Counted from the stretch's first letter, positions 53,803 to 63,994 are shown. The stretch is 64,000 nucleotides of DNA from Acetobacter fallax (GCF_011516735.1 NZ_WOSX01000001.1:124001-188000), one strand, 5' to 3'. Numbers and translations are program-made. The notes: generated from the sequence alone by a model not told the origin.

Positions 53803-54678
53803 ATGAAAGAAGTCAGAAAAATACTGCTCCCCATCAGCAGCGCCCGAAATGCGGAAGCGGCTTTCGTCCTCGGACGTAATTTCGCCCGCCGTTTCAATGC
53901 CCATCTCGCTGTGCTTCACGTCAGCCCGGATGGCCGTGATATCGCTCCCCTCGCCGGTGAAGGGCTGACCGGCGGCATGGTCGAGGAGCTGATGTCCGCA
54001 GCGGAGCGCGAGGGTAGCAAGCGCACCCGTGAAGTTCACCATGCTTTTGAAATGTTTGCTGAACGCAGTGGAATCGCTGTTGTCGCACCACGAATCCCGT
54101 TTCCGCAGGAAGAGCCCAGTATGAGCTTTAACATTATCAAGGGTTCGGAAAGCGAAATCGTCCCCTGGCATGCGCGGCTGTCAGACTTCACTCTCGTCCC
54201 TCATCCGGATAGCGGGGATGAAGTTTCATCCTCAGAGGCTCTCCACGCCGTTCTGTTCGACAGCGGGCGGCCGGCTGTCATTGCCCCGCGCGCGCCCATG
54301 ACGCACATGATCAAACGCGTCGCCATAGCATGGAACGGAACGGCTGAAGCCGCCTCGGCTCTGCGTGGGGTTATCGCCTGGGCCAGCACAGCTGAACGTG
54401 TCCGTGTGCTTCATTGCGGCGATTACCAGCGCCGTGGCCCTACTGCCCGGGAGGTGGTCGACTACCTTTCGATGCACAACATCACTGCTGATCGCGTCGA
54501 GTTTGCGCCAATCGATCGGGATGTTGGCCGTGGCCTTCTTGGTGCATGTCAGGATTTCGGTGCCGATATGCTGGCCATGGGGGCTTATTCCCACTCCCGA
54601 CTGCGCCAGCTCATCCTGGGGGGCGTCACACGACACGTTCTGGAAGAAGCGACCCTTCCGGTGATCATGAGCCGCTGA
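53803..54678 (+). CDS. Universal stress protein, tandem UspA domains
   Basis: 291 aa. First Usp-like domain about 1-150 (KILLPISSARNAEAAFVLG); second about 165-291 (RVAIAWNGTAEAASALRG) ending in DMLAMGAYSHSRLRQLILGGVTRHVLEEATLPVIMSR-like ATP-binding pattern G-x2-G-x9-G(S/T), here MGAYSHSRLRQLILGGVTR. AGGAGAG precedes the ATG. Stress-related nucleotide-binding protein. Confidence 0.88.
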   Translation: MKEVRKILLPISSARNAEAAFVLGRNFARRFNAHLAVLHVSPDGRDIAPLAGEGLTGGMVEELMSAAEREGSKRTREVHHAFEMFAERSGIAVVAPRIPFPQEEPSMSFNIIKGSESEIVPWHARLSDFTLVPHPDSGDEVSSSEALHAVLFDSGRPAVIAPRAPMTHMIKRVAIAWNGTAEAASALRGVIAWASTAERVRVLHCGDYQRRGPTAREVVDYLSMHNITADRVEFAPIDRDVGRGLLGACQDFGADMLAMGAYSHSRLRQLILGGVTRHVLEEATLPVIMSR

Positions 54679-54687
54679 GAGTATGAC

Positions 54688-54714
54688 GGAGCATGAGTCG
54701 GTCACTCATGCTCC
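54688..54714 (+). terminator. Perfect 11-bp hairpin after the universal stress gene
   Basis: GGAGCATGAGT-CGGTC-ACTCATGCTCC, stem 11 bp, 10 nt after the stop. No T-run follows. Confidence 0.55.
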
Positions 54715-54756
54715 AGGTATCGTGACTCTGCCATCAGCCAGACGAAGAGATCAGGC

Positions 54757-54783
54757 ATGTTCAGCTTCACTGAAGCTGAACAT
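54757..54783 (-). terminator. Perfect 11-bp hairpin spanning the stop of the next minus-strand gene
   Basis: ATGTTCAGCTT-CACTG-AAGCTGAACAT. The stem includes the last codons and stop (54767-54769) of the convergent secreted-protein gene. Together with the hairpin at 54688 it fills the convergent interval. Confidence 0.5.
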
Positions 54784-55270
54784 CCGTCACATGGCGATAG
54801 GAATGTTCGCCTGTGTTCCAGCGCCAGACAGAATAAGACGATGCGGTTCCTGAAAAACTCAGGTCATATGTCCCGCCATGCTGCGTCTGCAGCACACCGA
54901 TGCCGGACGCCACTGTTCCTCCAATGACGCGATCAGATCCATCGACAAGTGTCACACGATAACCAGCACTTCCGAAACATACGCCGTGACTGCCGGTAAA
55001 GACTGCGCTCACATGTGTCAGCGCGCCATCGAGATGCAGATCCATAATGCGCGGAACCACCTTCTCTCCGCATGAGTTTTTATAATTCCCGCCTTGCTGC
55101 GTCAGGGACGTGACGGCGTGCAGAACATTTGCATCCGCTGCCGTTGCCGGGCGAGCCGCACTTTCTCCGAAAAAGCGCGTATTTCCGATCTGAGATTTAT
55201 AATCCTGGGCATGCAGCGGCTGTCCGGACAGTCCGGACATCAGCAGCCCCACTAAAGTCATGTACTTCAT
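54767..55270 (-). CDS. Secreted protein of unknown function
   Basis: 167 aa. A signal peptide MKYMTLVGLLMSGLSGQPLHAQ ends at AQ. The mature part is beta-rich with two Cys (NSCGEK, GVCFGS) that could form a disulfide. GGGAG precedes ATG 55270. I do not recognise the family. Isolated monocistronic gene. Confidence 0.7.
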   Translation of the reverse strand: MKYMTLVGLLMSGLSGQPLHAQDYKSQIGNTRFFGESAARPATAADANVLHAVTSLTQQGGNYKNSCGEKVVPRIMDLHLDGALTHVSAVFTGSHGVCFGSAGYRVTLVDGSDRVIGGTVASGIGVLQTQHGGTYDLSFSGTASSYSVWRWNTGEHSYRHVTDVQLQ

Positions 55271-55567
55271 CGTCAGCACTCCCGGCGATGAACAGATTGC
55301 ATGGCCGGAACGCAGCTAAGCTGCACAATGCGGCCAAATCAGGACATAGTGCTGATACTCTTCGATTCTTAAGGACGTATCCGGGGAGCGGAATATCCCT
55401 GTGCAACCCACATGTACGAAAACCTGCATACTCGTTACACGGCCAGGCGTTGTCTCTCTGCTTCTTCGATATCTCAGGCTTTGAATGGAGGACGAGTTGC
55501 TCGAAATGGGTATTATCGCACAGAAAGGCAAAACAGATATGATGCCTGATTTACTACCGGGGCAGAA

Positions 55568-56383
55568 ATGACAGGGACTTCAGCAGAACATTGCATTCGT
55601 CAGCCCGTGCTGTTCCTTCCTCATGGTGGTGGTCCATGTTTTTTTATGGACTGGCCAGGCTGGGGGAAACTTGAAGCTCATCTGCGCAGCATTGCGACCA
55701 CGTTACCCCGCAAACCTGATGCCATCCTTGTCGTTTCAGGCCATTGGGAAACGGAAATCCCTGCCGTCACTTCCGGAAAGCTCCCCGAACTTATCTATGA
55801 TTATTATGGATTTCCGGAGCACACTTACGATCTGAGATACCCGGTCCCGGGTTCACCACGGATCGCGTCCCGCGTTCGCGCCCTGCTCACCGCCGCAGGT
55901 ATCCCGAATGTCGGGGATGATGTCCGCGGGCTCGATCATGGTGTTTTTATTCCCTTCATGCTGGCCTTCCCGGATGCTGAGATCCCGGTCGTCGAACTCT
56001 CTCTCGGTGCCGGAATGAGCCCGACAAAAGAACTGGCAGTAGGGCATGCCCTCAGGCCGCTCCGCGCCGAAAACATTCTTATCGTCGCTACGGGCATGAC
56101 CTTCCACAATCTTCCTCAGTTTTTATCAAATGATCGCTCGACTGATGCCGCTTCCCGCGCGTTTGATGCCTGGCTCGTCAGTACCATCGAGGCTGCGCCA
56201 GACCTGCGCGATGAGGCGCTGAGGCATTGGGACAAAGCCCCTGGCGCACGCATCTGCCACCCGCGTGAAGAACACCTTCTACCGCTTATGATCGCGGCAG
56301 GAGCAGCCGGAACTGACAGGGGCCAGCAGTCCTGGCATGACATCATTATGGGCAAGGCTCTGTCAGGTTTCCGTTTCGGCTGA
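55568..56383 (+). CDS. DODA-type extradiol ring-cleavage dioxygenase family (LigB-like)
   Basis: 271 aa. FLPHGGGPCFFMDWPGWG, LVVSGHWE and LDHGVFIPFMLAFPDAEIPVVELSL supply the His/Glu metal ligands of 4,5-DOPA-dioxygenase-like (YgiD) proteins. Acts on catechol-type substrates by family; natural substrate unknown. The C-terminal HPREEHLLPLMIAAGAAG is conserved. Confidence 0.92.
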   Translation: MTGTSAEHCIRQPVLFLPHGGGPCFFMDWPGWGKLEAHLRSIATTLPRKPDAILVVSGHWETEIPAVTSGKLPELIYDYYGFPEHTYDLRYPVPGSPRIASRVRALLTAAGIPNVGDDVRGLDHGVFIPFMLAFPDAEIPVVELSLGAGMSPTKELAVGHALRPLRAENILIVATGMTFHNLPQFLSNDRSTDAASRAFDAWLVSTIEAAPDLRDEALRHWDKAPGARICHPREEHLLPLMIAAGAAGTDRGQQSWHDIIMGKALSGFRFG

Positions 56384-56421
56384 CCGACATAATTTTTTTT
56401 ACAACACAGAGTGAGCAGAAA

Positions 56422-57030
56422 ATGAAAATAGCCATCCGCACCCTGACAGCCGCGACAATGGGCTTTGCTGTCTCTCTCGCAGTCGCGCAAGCCGCGCCAG
56501 TCCCTACCGACGTCCCGGGCGGCACCTATAGGGCCGATCCTGCTCACACCCAGGTCGTGTTTTCTGTTCTGCACATGGGTTTCACAAATTATACCGGCCT
56601 GTTTTCAGAAGGATCAGGCACTCTGACATTCAACCCTGCCCATATCACCAGTACAAAACTCAACGTTTCCATTAAAATCCACAGCGTCCAGACAACCAGC
56701 AATCATCTCACAGAAGAACTTAACAGCACAGACTGGCTCGACGCAGCAAAATACCCGACAGCTACCTTCGTGTCCTCAAAGGTTTTGCCGACCGCGTCAG
56801 GTGCCGCTGAAATTGCTGGTATTCTCACTTTTCACGGTGTTTCTCGTCCCGCCACCATAAGCGCTACCTTTATCGGCGCCGGAACAAACCCGATGAACAA
56901 AGCCTATACTATCGGTTTTGAGGGTACGACAAAAATCAGACGCAGTGATTTTGGCGTAAGTAAATATGTCCCGCTGGTCGGTGATGACGTCACACTGAAA
57001 ATAGCAGGCGCCTTCGAAAAACAGAGCTGA
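56422..57030 (+). CDS. YceI-family periplasmic protein
   Basis: 202 aa. A signal peptide ends at AQAAP. The lipocalin-like YceI domain has YRADPAHTQVVFSVLHMGFTNYTGLF, WLDAAKYPTATFVS and TIGFEGTTKIRRSDFGV. Binds isoprenoid-like lipids in characterised members. Starts 38 bp after the dioxygenase gene and may be cotranscribed with it. Confidence 0.93.
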   Translation: MKIAIRTLTAATMGFAVSLAVAQAAPVPTDVPGGTYRADPAHTQVVFSVLHMGFTNYTGLFSEGSGTLTFNPAHITSTKLNVSIKIHSVQTTSNHLTEELNSTDWLDAAKYPTATFVSSKVLPTASGAAEIAGILTFHGVSRPATISATFIGAGTNPMNKAYTIGFEGTTKIRRSDFGVSKYVPLVGDDVTLKIAGAFEKQS

Positions 57031-57055
57031 TTTCGTTAGCCGGACTAGTCGTGGT

Positions 57056-57076
57056 TCTGCCCGGATACGGGGCAGA
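57056..57076. terminator. Hairpin between convergent YceI and radC genes
   Basis: TCTGCCC-GGATACG-GGGCAGA, perfect 7-bp stem and 7-nt loop, 25 nt after the YceI stop. Moderate terminator candidate. Confidence 0.45.
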
Positions 57077-57130
57077 TCGCCCCCGAGCCTGTCCGGCACG
57101 TTTGTCTGTCAGTTAAAGAAGCTCCGCTTT

Positions 57131-57913
57131 TTACAATAGCCCCTTCTCAGCAAAACTTAGCCACTGGCCGTTTCCTACAATGATGTGGTCCCGAACTGTC
57201 AGTCCCAGCACTGCCGCAGCTGAGCTAACCTGCCGCGTCATCGCGACGTCGTCCGGAGACGGTGTCGGATCCCCGCTCGGGTGGTTATGCACCAGAATCA
57301 GCGAGGTAGCTTCCAGCTCAAGCGCCCGCCTCACAACTTCGCGCGGATAAACCGGCGTATGATTCACCGTTCCCCTCGCTTGCGCCTCGTCCGCAATTAA
57401 CCTGTCATCAGGCCCCAGAAATAAAATCCTGAATTGCTCAATAACCTCTCGTGCCAGCACCGCCGACAGATACCCATAAAGTCGCTGTCGATCCGAAAGC
57501 ACCTCACAGCCCTCCAGTGCTGCCCTGTGCAGTCGTAACGCTGCTTCCTGCATTACCCGGATTGCTGACAGCAGATGCGGGCCTATTCCTGCAATTGCTC
57601 GCAAGGCCTGATCCGTCGCGGCTAATGTCCCTGCAAAAGATCCAAACCGGGCGAGTAAAATGGTTGCCAACCCCTCAGCGTCTTCGTGCTTCGGCATTGC
57701 GAGATGCACCAGGTAAACAAGCGCCTCCCGATCATCAGCGGATAATTCATCTGACAGCAAAGCCTGAAGTGTATCAGACAACTGCAGCTGCGTGCTGCGC
57801 AATGACTGTTCCGACTGCGAGAAACTTGTCGACTTTGAAACCGTGGAAAACCGCTGACGCACCAGTTCGGAAGATATGCCTGCATCAGCAAACCCATCAC
57901 TCCTCTTATCCAA
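57131..57913 (-). CDS. radC: RadC family protein (JAMM/MPN+ metalloprotease fold)
   Basis: 260 aa. HhH-like segment about residues 95-120 (AIAGIGPHLLSAIRV), then the JAB domain with TPVYPREVVRRAL and the metal motif HNHPSGDPTPSPDD. RadC proteins occur widely, often near mobile DNA, and their role is unsettled. Its upstream side is an AT-rich stretch and then a transposase fossil. Confidence 0.92.
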   Translation of the reverse strand: MDKRSDGFADAGISSELVRQRFSTVSKSTSFSQSEQSLRSTQLQLSDTLQALLSDELSADDREALVYLVHLAMPKHEDAEGLATILLARFGSFAGTLAATDQALRAIAGIGPHLLSAIRVMQEAALRLHRAALEGCEVLSDRQRLYGYLSAVLAREVIEQFRILFLGPDDRLIADEAQARGTVNHTPVYPREVVRRALELEATSLILVHNHPSGDPTPSPDDVAMTRQVSSAAAVLGLTVRDHIIVGNGQWLSFAEKGLL

Positions 57914-58160
57914 ATCCAGTGGATCCTTAATAAAAAATTGAGTAAATTCAGAATAAGTAGCTTTCCATATGTGGTTTGTTTCATCAATATTTATAAAAAT
58001 AAAATAAATAATGTTATATAATTTATTATCATAAAAATTATAAATTATAAATTTTTATACAGTATTTATAACGGAATAACTTAAAGTATTATAACCCGCA
58101 TATCTCACGGGTGAGATGGTCCCTGTATCTGGACAGGCATTGAGCCTGAATAAGCCTGGC
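57914..58160. other. AT-rich spacer between radC and the transposase fossil
   Basis: About 57925-58095 is very AT-rich (long runs of A, T and TATAA) and contains no plausible gene. A small palindrome ATCTCAC-GG-GTGAGAT occurs at about 58104-58119. The composition resembles the 49415-49620 island. Confidence 0.5.
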
Positions 58161-58645
58161 TGTCGGGTTACGAGACGTCACTGGGACGGTGCAGGCGCGC
58201 ACAACACCAGCCGTCCGGGCGGAGATTGCTGACAATGCCGTCGACTTCCTCAAATCTGTTAAAACTGCCTTTCCTTTCCGGATCACCCAGATCCTGACTG
58301 GCAGGAGCTCGTGTTTGACGGCGAACGCCTTCGAAAAAGCTTGCCGCGACATGAGTGTCAACCGGCGTCGACCCTATGCACAAACCAATGGAATGGTGAA
58401 ACGCTTCAATGGCCAGAGGTGCTGCAGGTCTGTGTCGCCAGCCACGACCTGCTCAATGACTTCCGCTTCGCTTACAACCAGCGAAAGCAGCGTGTTCTGG
58501 ATGGACTATCTCCCGTGGAACACATCGCTTCGTGGTTCGAGGAACATCCCCGATCCCGCAATCCTGATTACATGAAACCAGACAGTCAGGACATGTCGAC
58601 AAAATTCTCGAATGCGCCAATGACGTCTCGCAACCGGACATTCTT
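58160..58645 (+). pseudogene. Decayed IS481-family transposase fragment
   Basis: Integrase-core remnants occur in three successive frames: first (58189 on) AVRAEIADNAVDFL..ACRDMSVNRRRPYAQTNGMVKRFNG, then from about 58414 ASHDLLNDFRFAYNQRKQRVLDGLSPVEHI, then near 58596 DKILECANDVSQPDI. This order matches the C-terminal half of IS481-type transposases. The catalytic Asp region (TDNG) reads TGRSS and the Glu of NGMVERFNG is Lys, so it is dead as well as frameshifted and 5' truncated. No terminal repeats are identifiable. Confidence 0.75.
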
Positions 58646-58704
58646 TCAGTCACTCACCATGATCTGGCAAATGCAGATAAATTCAAAATCGATCCGGATA
58701 AAAC

Positions 58705-60114
58705 TTAAAAATGTAACGCCCCGCCATAAGCAGAAAGCACTGCTTCGTGCATCGATTCAGAGATCGTCGGATGCGGGAAAATAGTCTCTTTCAGTTCTGC
58801 TTCCGTCAGTTCACCAGTCCTCGCGATAACGAATCCCTGGATCATTTCGGTAACCTCAGCGCCGATCATATGTGCACCGAGAAGTTCACCTGTTCTGGCA
58901 TCAAAGACAGTTTTCACCAGACCTTCAGGCTCCCCCATTGCTATGGCTTTTCCATTTCCTACAAAAGGAAATTTTCCAACCCGAACCTCATAACCAGAAG
59001 CTTTAGCCTTAGCTTCGGTATAGCCCACTGACGCTATTTGCGGGCGACAATAAGTGCATCCGGGAATTTTTGTGGGATCAATGGGATGAACTGAGAGACC
59101 AGCAATCGCTTCGACGCACATGACAGCCTCGTGGCTGGCTTTATGCGCGAGCCACGGAGCACCCGCGACATCGCCGATAGCATAGACGCCTGGTTCGCCG
59201 GTTTTGCAATATTCGTCCGTCCTGATATGCGTCCGGTCGACAACGATTTTAGTGTTTTCCAGACCGAGTTTTTCGACGTTCCCGACGATACCAACTGCTG
59301 AGATCACACGATCGACGGTAATTTTCTGAGTTTCGGTCCTGGTCGTAACTTCGACGCTCACCTCATCTTTTGCCTTCGCCAACGGACCCAGCTTAGCATT
59401 GGTCAGGATCTTCATTCCCTGCTTTTCGAAGGATGCGTAAGCTAGTTTGCTGATTTCTTCGTCTTCGACCGGCAGGATACGGTCGGCGACTTCGACGAGC
59501 GTGACCTCCGATCCCATGTTGCGGTAGAAAGAAGCGAATTCGGTTCCGATAGCGCCGGAGCCGATCACAAGGAGACGGCGCGGCAGGAGATCCGGAACCA
59601 GAGCCTCGCGGTAAGACCAGACGAATTTACCATCGGGTTCCAGTCCAGGCAGAACCCGGGCACGGGCGCCGGTGGCGAGGATGACGTGCGCGGCTTTCAG
59701 CTCCGTAATGCTGCCATCGACCATGGTAACGGTGATTTTTCGTTTTTTACCATCAGTGCCGCTGAGTTTTCCAAATCCGTTGAAAACCGGCACTTTAGAT
59801 TTTTTGAGCAGGTGCCCTACGCCGCCGGAGAGTTGTTTTGCAACCCCCCTCGATCTTGCAATGACTTTTTCAAAATCGAAGCGGGGATTGTCGACGGCGA
59901 AGCCGAATTGTCCGAGATCGTGCAGGAGATGGTTGATCTCTGAGGCCCGCAGCAGGGCTTTTGTCGGGATACAGCCCCAGTTCAGGCAGATGCCACCAAG
60001 GTGGTTACCTTCAACCACAGCGACAGATAATTTGAGCTGTGCCGCGCGTAATGCGGCGACATATCCACCTGGACCACCGCCGATAACAACCAGATCGAAC
60101 TCGGTTGTGCTCAT
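58705..60114 (-). CDS. lpdA: Dihydrolipoyl dehydrogenase (PDH E3)
   Basis: 469 aa flavoprotein. FAD site GGGPGGYVAALRAAQL, redox disulfide CLNWGCIPTKAL, NAD site VIGSGAIGTEFASFYRN, and C-terminal HPTISE supplying the catalytic His-Glu pair. Reoxidises the lipoyl arms of the complex. ATG 60114 with CAGGAGC upstream; last gene of the pdh operon, 89 bp after pdhC. Confidence 0.96.
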   Translation of the reverse strand: MSTTEFDLVVIGGGPGGYVAALRAAQLKLSVAVVEGNHLGGICLNWGCIPTKALLRASEINHLLHDLGQFGFAVDNPRFDFEKVIARSRGVAKQLSGGVGHLLKKSKVPVFNGFGKLSGTDGKKRKITVTMVDGSITELKAAHVILATGARARVLPGLEPDGKFVWSYREALVPDLLPRRLLVIGSGAIGTEFASFYRNMGSEVTLVEVADRILPVEDEEISKLAYASFEKQGMKILTNAKLGPLAKAKDEVSVEVTTRTETQKITVDRVISAVGIVGNVEKLGLENTKIVVDRTHIRTDEYCKTGEPGVYAIGDVAGAPWLAHKASHEAVMCVEAIAGLSVHPIDPTKIPGCTYCRPQIASVGYTEAKAKASGYEVRVGKFPFVGNGKAIAMGEPEGLVKTVFDARTGELLGAHMIGAEVTEMIQGFVIARTGELTEAELKETIFPHPTISESMHEAVLSAYGGALHF

Positions 60115-60203
60115 GTTTCTGCTCCTGCAGTCGTCTCTGGCTTCAGAGCGTAAACCATTCATACAGGTTCAGGCTCTGACACGTTATTATGGCGATTATC
60201 TTC

Positions 60204-61478
60204 TCAGACCACCAGGCTGATGGGGCTCTCGACCACGGAACGGAACACTGACATCCACTGCGCGGCCAGCGCGCCGTCGACAACGCGGTGATCGACCGAG
60301 ATGGTTGCCGTCATCACCGTTGCGATGGCCAGGCCGTCGCCTTTGACTACCGGGCGTTTCTCACCGGATGCGATGGCGAGAATCCCAGCCTGTGGCGGGT
60401 TGATTATGGCGGAGAACTCGCTGATACCGAACATGCCCATATTGGAGATCGAGAACGATCCCCCCTGGAATTCTTCAGGTTTCAGCTTTCCGGCGCGGGC
60501 TCGGGAAACGAGGTCTTTCATCTCGTTACTGATCTCACGCAGGCTTTTCTTATCTGCGTCGCGGACAATCGGGGTGATCAGCCCATCCGGGATCGAGACG
60601 GCGACGGAGATATCCACGCCCGGGTAATGAACGATGGCATCCTGCGCGTAAGAGACGTTCATATCGGGGATGCGGCGCAGAGTGACGGCCGCGGCTTTGA
60701 TCAGCATGTCGTTGACGGACAGTTTGAACGCGTCCGCGCCCTCGGCGGGAGACGCAGCGTTCAACTGGCTGCGAAGCGCCAGCAGGGCGTCGAGCTGCAC
60801 GTCTACGGCGACGTAGAAATGTGGGATTGTGGTTTTGGCTTCCGTCAGACGGCGTGCGATGACTTTGCGCATCGACGACATCGGGATGGTGATCGCTTCG
60901 GGCGATATGGCGGCGGGTGCTGATGGCTGTGCGGATGGTTTCGCGGTGCCTTTTGCTTTTGCCGCTTCGACATCGTGTTTAACGATGCGACCGTTGGGGC
61001 CGGAGCCTTTGACCATAATGAGGTCGATACCTGCGTCTTTCGCGATCCGCTTTGCGAGCGGAGACGCGATGATTCGGCTGGCAGCAAGGGCTGTACCCGG
61101 CTTTACTGGCTCGGTTTTCTGCGAAGATGCAGCGGTCCCGGTTACTGCGGCAGGCACCTCGGGCAGGGCTGGGATATTCTTAGGTACAGCGTCTTTCGGA
61201 ATTGCACTACCCGAAGCCATATCCGGCACAGCTTCGCCTTCCTCGACAAGGATGGCTATGGGGGTGTTTACCGCGACACCTTCGGTTCCGGCTTCGACGA
61301 GTATCCTGCCGAGCAGCCCTTCCTCGACGGCTTCCACTTCCATGGTCGCTTTGTCGGTTTCGATCTCGGCAATGACATCACCGGAGAACAGTTTGTCGCC
61401 CTCCGCTTTTAACCAGCGGAGAAGCTTGCCTTCGGTCATGGTCGGCGAGAGCGCCGGCATCAGAATATCAATAGCCAT
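60204..61478 (-). CDS. pdhC: Pyruvate dehydrogenase E2, dihydrolipoamide acetyltransferase
   Basis: 424 aa. One lipoyl domain (1-80; lipoyl Lys in [14 protein letters not shown]), a Pro/Ala linker, peripheral-subunit binding domain about 135-170 (IIASPLAKRIAKDAGI..GRIVKHDVEAA), and the acetyltransferase core ending with catalytic DHRVVDG. Core of the PDH complex. Lies 10 bp after pdhB. Confidence 0.97.
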   Translation of the reverse strand: MAIDILMPALSPTMTEGKLLRWLKAEGDKLFSGDVIAEIETDKATMEVEAVEEGLLGRILVEAGTEGVAVNTPIAILVEEGEAVPDMASGSAIPKDAVPKNIPALPEVPAAVTGTAASSQKTEPVKPGTALAASRIIASPLAKRIAKDAGIDLIMVKGSGPNGRIVKHDVEAAKAKGTAKPSAQPSAPAAISPEAITIPMSSMRKVIARRLTEAKTTIPHFYVAVDVQLDALLALRSQLNAASPAEGADAFKLSVNDMLIKAAAVTLRRIPDMNVSYAQDAIVHYPGVDISVAVSIPDGLITPIVRDADKKSLREISNEMKDLVSRARAGKLKPEEFQGGSFSISNMGMFGISEFSAIINPPQAGILAIASGEKRPVVKGDGLAIATVMTATISVDHRVVDGALAAQWMSVFRSVVESPISLVV

Positions 61479-61488
61479 GACGTCCTCC

Positions 61489-62847
61489 TCAGACCAGCTT
61501 GCGGACGGCGTTCACGACCCAGTCGGGCTGTGGCAGCGCCAGTTTTTCGAGGTTGGCGGCAAACGGCATCGGCACGTCTATGCCGGCCACGCGGACGGGC
61601 GGCGCGTCCAGCCAGTCGAAGGCGTGTTCGATCACCTGCATGACGATTTCCGCACCGATGCCGGCGAACGGCCAGCCTTCTTCGACAGTGACCAGACGGC
61701 TGGTCTTTTTCACGCTCCCGACGATCGTTTCGATGTCCAGCGGACGCAGAGACCGGAGGTTGATCACCTCGGCATTAATCCCCTCCTCTGCCAGGAGATC
61801 AGCGGCGGCGAGCGCGGTCCCGACACTGATTGAGAAGCCGACGAGGGTAACGTCTTCGCCCTGGCGTTCAATCTTTGCCTTACCAATCGGCAGAATAAAA
61901 TCGTCATCGACAGGACAAGAGAATTTCTGTCCATAAAGGATTTCATTTTCGAGGAAGATGACCGGGTTTGGATCGCGGATAGCAGCGCGGAGAAGGCCTT
62001 TGGCATCGGCTGCGGACCACGGCGCCACAACTTTCAGGCCGGGGACGTGTGCGTACCAACTTCCGTAACACTGCGAGTGCTGAGCGCCGACGCGGGCTGC
62101 GGGACCATTCGGGCCACGGAAGACGATCGGGCAGCCCATCTGACCACCGGACATATAGAGCGTTTTAGCGGCTGAATTGATGATATGATCAATGGCTTGC
62201 ATCGAAAAATTCATGGTCATGAATTCAACGATTGGTTTCAGACCGGTCAGGGCGGCGCCAACTGCCATCCCGGTAAAGCCATGTTCGGTGATCGGCATAT
62301 CGAGAACGCGTTTTTCACCGAATTCGTCGAGCAGACCCTGGGAGATTTTATAAGCCCCCTGGTATTGCGCGACCTCTTCACCGAGCAGAAAGACATCCTG
62401 ATCCCGGCGCATTTCCAGCGCCATGGCGTCACGCAGAGCTTCCCGGACTGTAACCTCTTCAGTCTCGCCCCAGTCTTTTTCCGATTCCGATACTGATTTT
62501 TCCGGGACGGCTGGTGCTGTGGTGGCTTCAGGAGCAACTTTTGCTGGCCCGGACTTTGCGGGTTCGGCCGGTGTGGCACTGGCAGCTGTCTCGGGAACGG
62601 TTTCGCCTTCCTCTGTGAGAATGGCGATCGGCGTATTGACGGTAACGTTTTCCGTGCCTTCCGGCACCAGTATTTTTCCGATCACGCCGTCATCGACGGC
62701 TTCCACTTCCATTGTCGCTTTATCGGTTTCAATTTCCGCGATGACATCGCCTGGCGAAACGGCATCACCTTCCTTTTTCAGCCACCGGACGAGTTTGCCG
62801 TCCGTCATGGTGGGTGAAAGTGCCGGCATAAGAATCTGGACAGCCAT
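61489..62847 (-). CDS. pdhB: Pyruvate dehydrogenase E1 beta with N-terminal lipoyl domain
   Basis: 452 aa. Residues 1-80 form a lipoyl domain closely similar to that of pdhC (same [14 protein letters not shown] site), then a Thr/Pro/Ala linker and the E1-beta transketolase domain ([43 protein letters not shown]). The lipoyl-E1-beta fusion is typical of alphaproteobacterial PDH. Starts 5 bp after pdhA stop. Confidence 0.97.
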   Translation of the reverse strand: MAVQILMPALSPTMTDGKLVRWLKKEGDAVSPGDVIAEIETDKATMEVEAVDDGVIGKILVPEGTENVTVNTPIAILTEEGETVPETAASATPAEPAKSGPAKVAPEATTAPAVPEKSVSESEKDWGETEEVTVREALRDAMALEMRRDQDVFLLGEEVAQYQGAYKISQGLLDEFGEKRVLDMPITEHGFTGMAVGAALTGLKPIVEFMTMNFSMQAIDHIINSAAKTLYMSGGQMGCPIVFRGPNGPAARVGAQHSQCYGSWYAHVPGLKVVAPWSAADAKGLLRAAIRDPNPVIFLENEILYGQKFSCPVDDDFILPIGKAKIERQGEDVTLVGFSISVGTALAAADLLAEEGINAEVINLRSLRPLDIETIVGSVKKTSRLVTVEEGWPFAGIGAEIVMQVIEHAFDWLDAPPVRVAGIDVPMPFAANLEKLALPQPDWVVNAVRKLV

Positions 62848-62852
62848 AATAA

Positions 62853-63860
62853 TTACGCCTCTACGAGCACGTCTGTGTAAAGTTCGGACGGATCAGGCTC
62901 CGGGCTCGTTTCTGCGAACTGGCTCGCATCGGCAACGACAGCCTTTACGTCTGTTTCAATTTTCTTCAGTTTTTCTTCCTCAATACCAGCGGCCAGCAAC
63001 TCATTACGAACATGATCGATCGGGTCGCGCTTCTGGCGGATCTCGTCGACCTCAGTGCGGGCACGATATTTCGCCGGATCGGACATTGAATGACCGCGGT
63101 AGCGGTATGTGGACATCTCAAGGAGATAAGGGCCTTTTCCGGCGCGACAATATGCGACGGCTTCTTTCGTGGCGGTGTTCACGGCGGAAACATCCATGCC
63201 ATCGATCTGCTTACCGGGAATGCCCCATGGTTCGCCGTTGCGCCATAGCTCTTTGGAAGCCGAAGCGCGTTCAACGCTGGTACCCATACCGTAGCGGTTA
63301 TTTTCGATGACGAAGACGCAGGGGAGCTTATGCAGGGCAGCAAGGTTGAAACTTTCATAGACCTGACCCTGGTTCGACGCTCCTTCACCGAAATAGGCGA
63401 TCGAAACTTCGTCGGTCCCGCGATATTTGTTTGCAAATGCGAGGCCTATTCCAAGGGCGACCTGGGCACCAACGATGCCGTGGCCACCATAAAAATTCTT
63501 TTCACGCGAGAACATATGCATTGATCCTCCCTTGCCGTGGGAGTAGCCGGTGGCGCGACCGGTCAGTTCGGCCATGACACCACGCGGATCCATGCCTGCT
63601 GCCAGCATCTGGCCGTGGTCACGATAGGAGGTAATGATTTTATCGCCCTGTTTCAGGGCAAGCTGGACACCAACGACGACGGCTTCCTGTCCGATATAGA
63701 GGTGGCAGAAGCCACCGATCAGCCCCATGCCGTAAAGCTGCCCCGCTTTCTCTTCGAAGCGCCTGATGAGAAGCATATCGTGAAAAGCATGCTCCAGTTC
63801 TGCAGTTGAGAGACCGGGATCGTTTCGCCCTTTATCGGTCACACTGGCACCGTCGTTCAT
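62853..63860 (-). CDS. pdhA: Pyruvate dehydrogenase E1 alpha
   Basis: 335 aa. Thiamine-diphosphate site [33 protein letters not shown]-type pattern ([10 protein letters not shown]), phosphorylation-loop-like [16 protein letters not shown], and N-terminal [21 protein letters not shown] 63860 with GGAGC upstream rather than the frame from 63887. First gene of pdhA-pdhB-pdhC-lpdA, which links glycolysis-derived pyruvate to acetyl-CoA. Confidence 0.97.
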   Translation of the reverse strand: MNDGASVTDKGRNDPGLSTAELEHAFHDMLLIRRFEEKAGQLYGMGLIGGFCHLYIGQEAVVVGVQLALKQGDKIITSYRDHGQMLAAGMDPRGVMAELTGRATGYSHGKGGSMHMFSREKNFYGGHGIVGAQVALGIGLAFANKYRGTDEVSIAYFGEGASNQGQVYESFNLAALHKLPCVFVIENNRYGMGTSVERASASKELWRNGEPWGIPGKQIDGMDVSAVNTATKEAVAYCRAGKGPYLLEMSTYRYRGHSMSDPAKYRARTEVDEIRQKRDPIDHVRNELLAAGIEEEKLKKIETDVKAVVADASQFAETSPEPDPSELYTDVLVEA

Positions 63861-63966
63861 TAACCGAGCTCCATTTACACACCGCATAAGAAACCCACAG
63901 ACGCACCCGGAAAAAGTGTTCTGTCTGGTTTCCGTCTGAAATCAGCCCGACTCGCCGGGCGCCACG

Positions 63967-63994
63967 AAAAATCCGGACCGCCCCCCGGATTTTT
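63967..63994. terminator. Bidirectional rho-independent terminator upstream of pdhA
   Basis: AAAAATCCGG-ACCGCCCC-CCGGATTTTT, a perfect 10-bp stem with an A-run before and a T-run after, so it works on both strands. It insulates the pdh promoter (63861-63966) from whatever lies to the right of the window. Confidence 0.75.

Noticed and set aside
53737-54171. 144-codon minus-strand frame opposite the universal stress gene
   Set aside because: Antisense to a well-supported UspA-type gene and without a family match.
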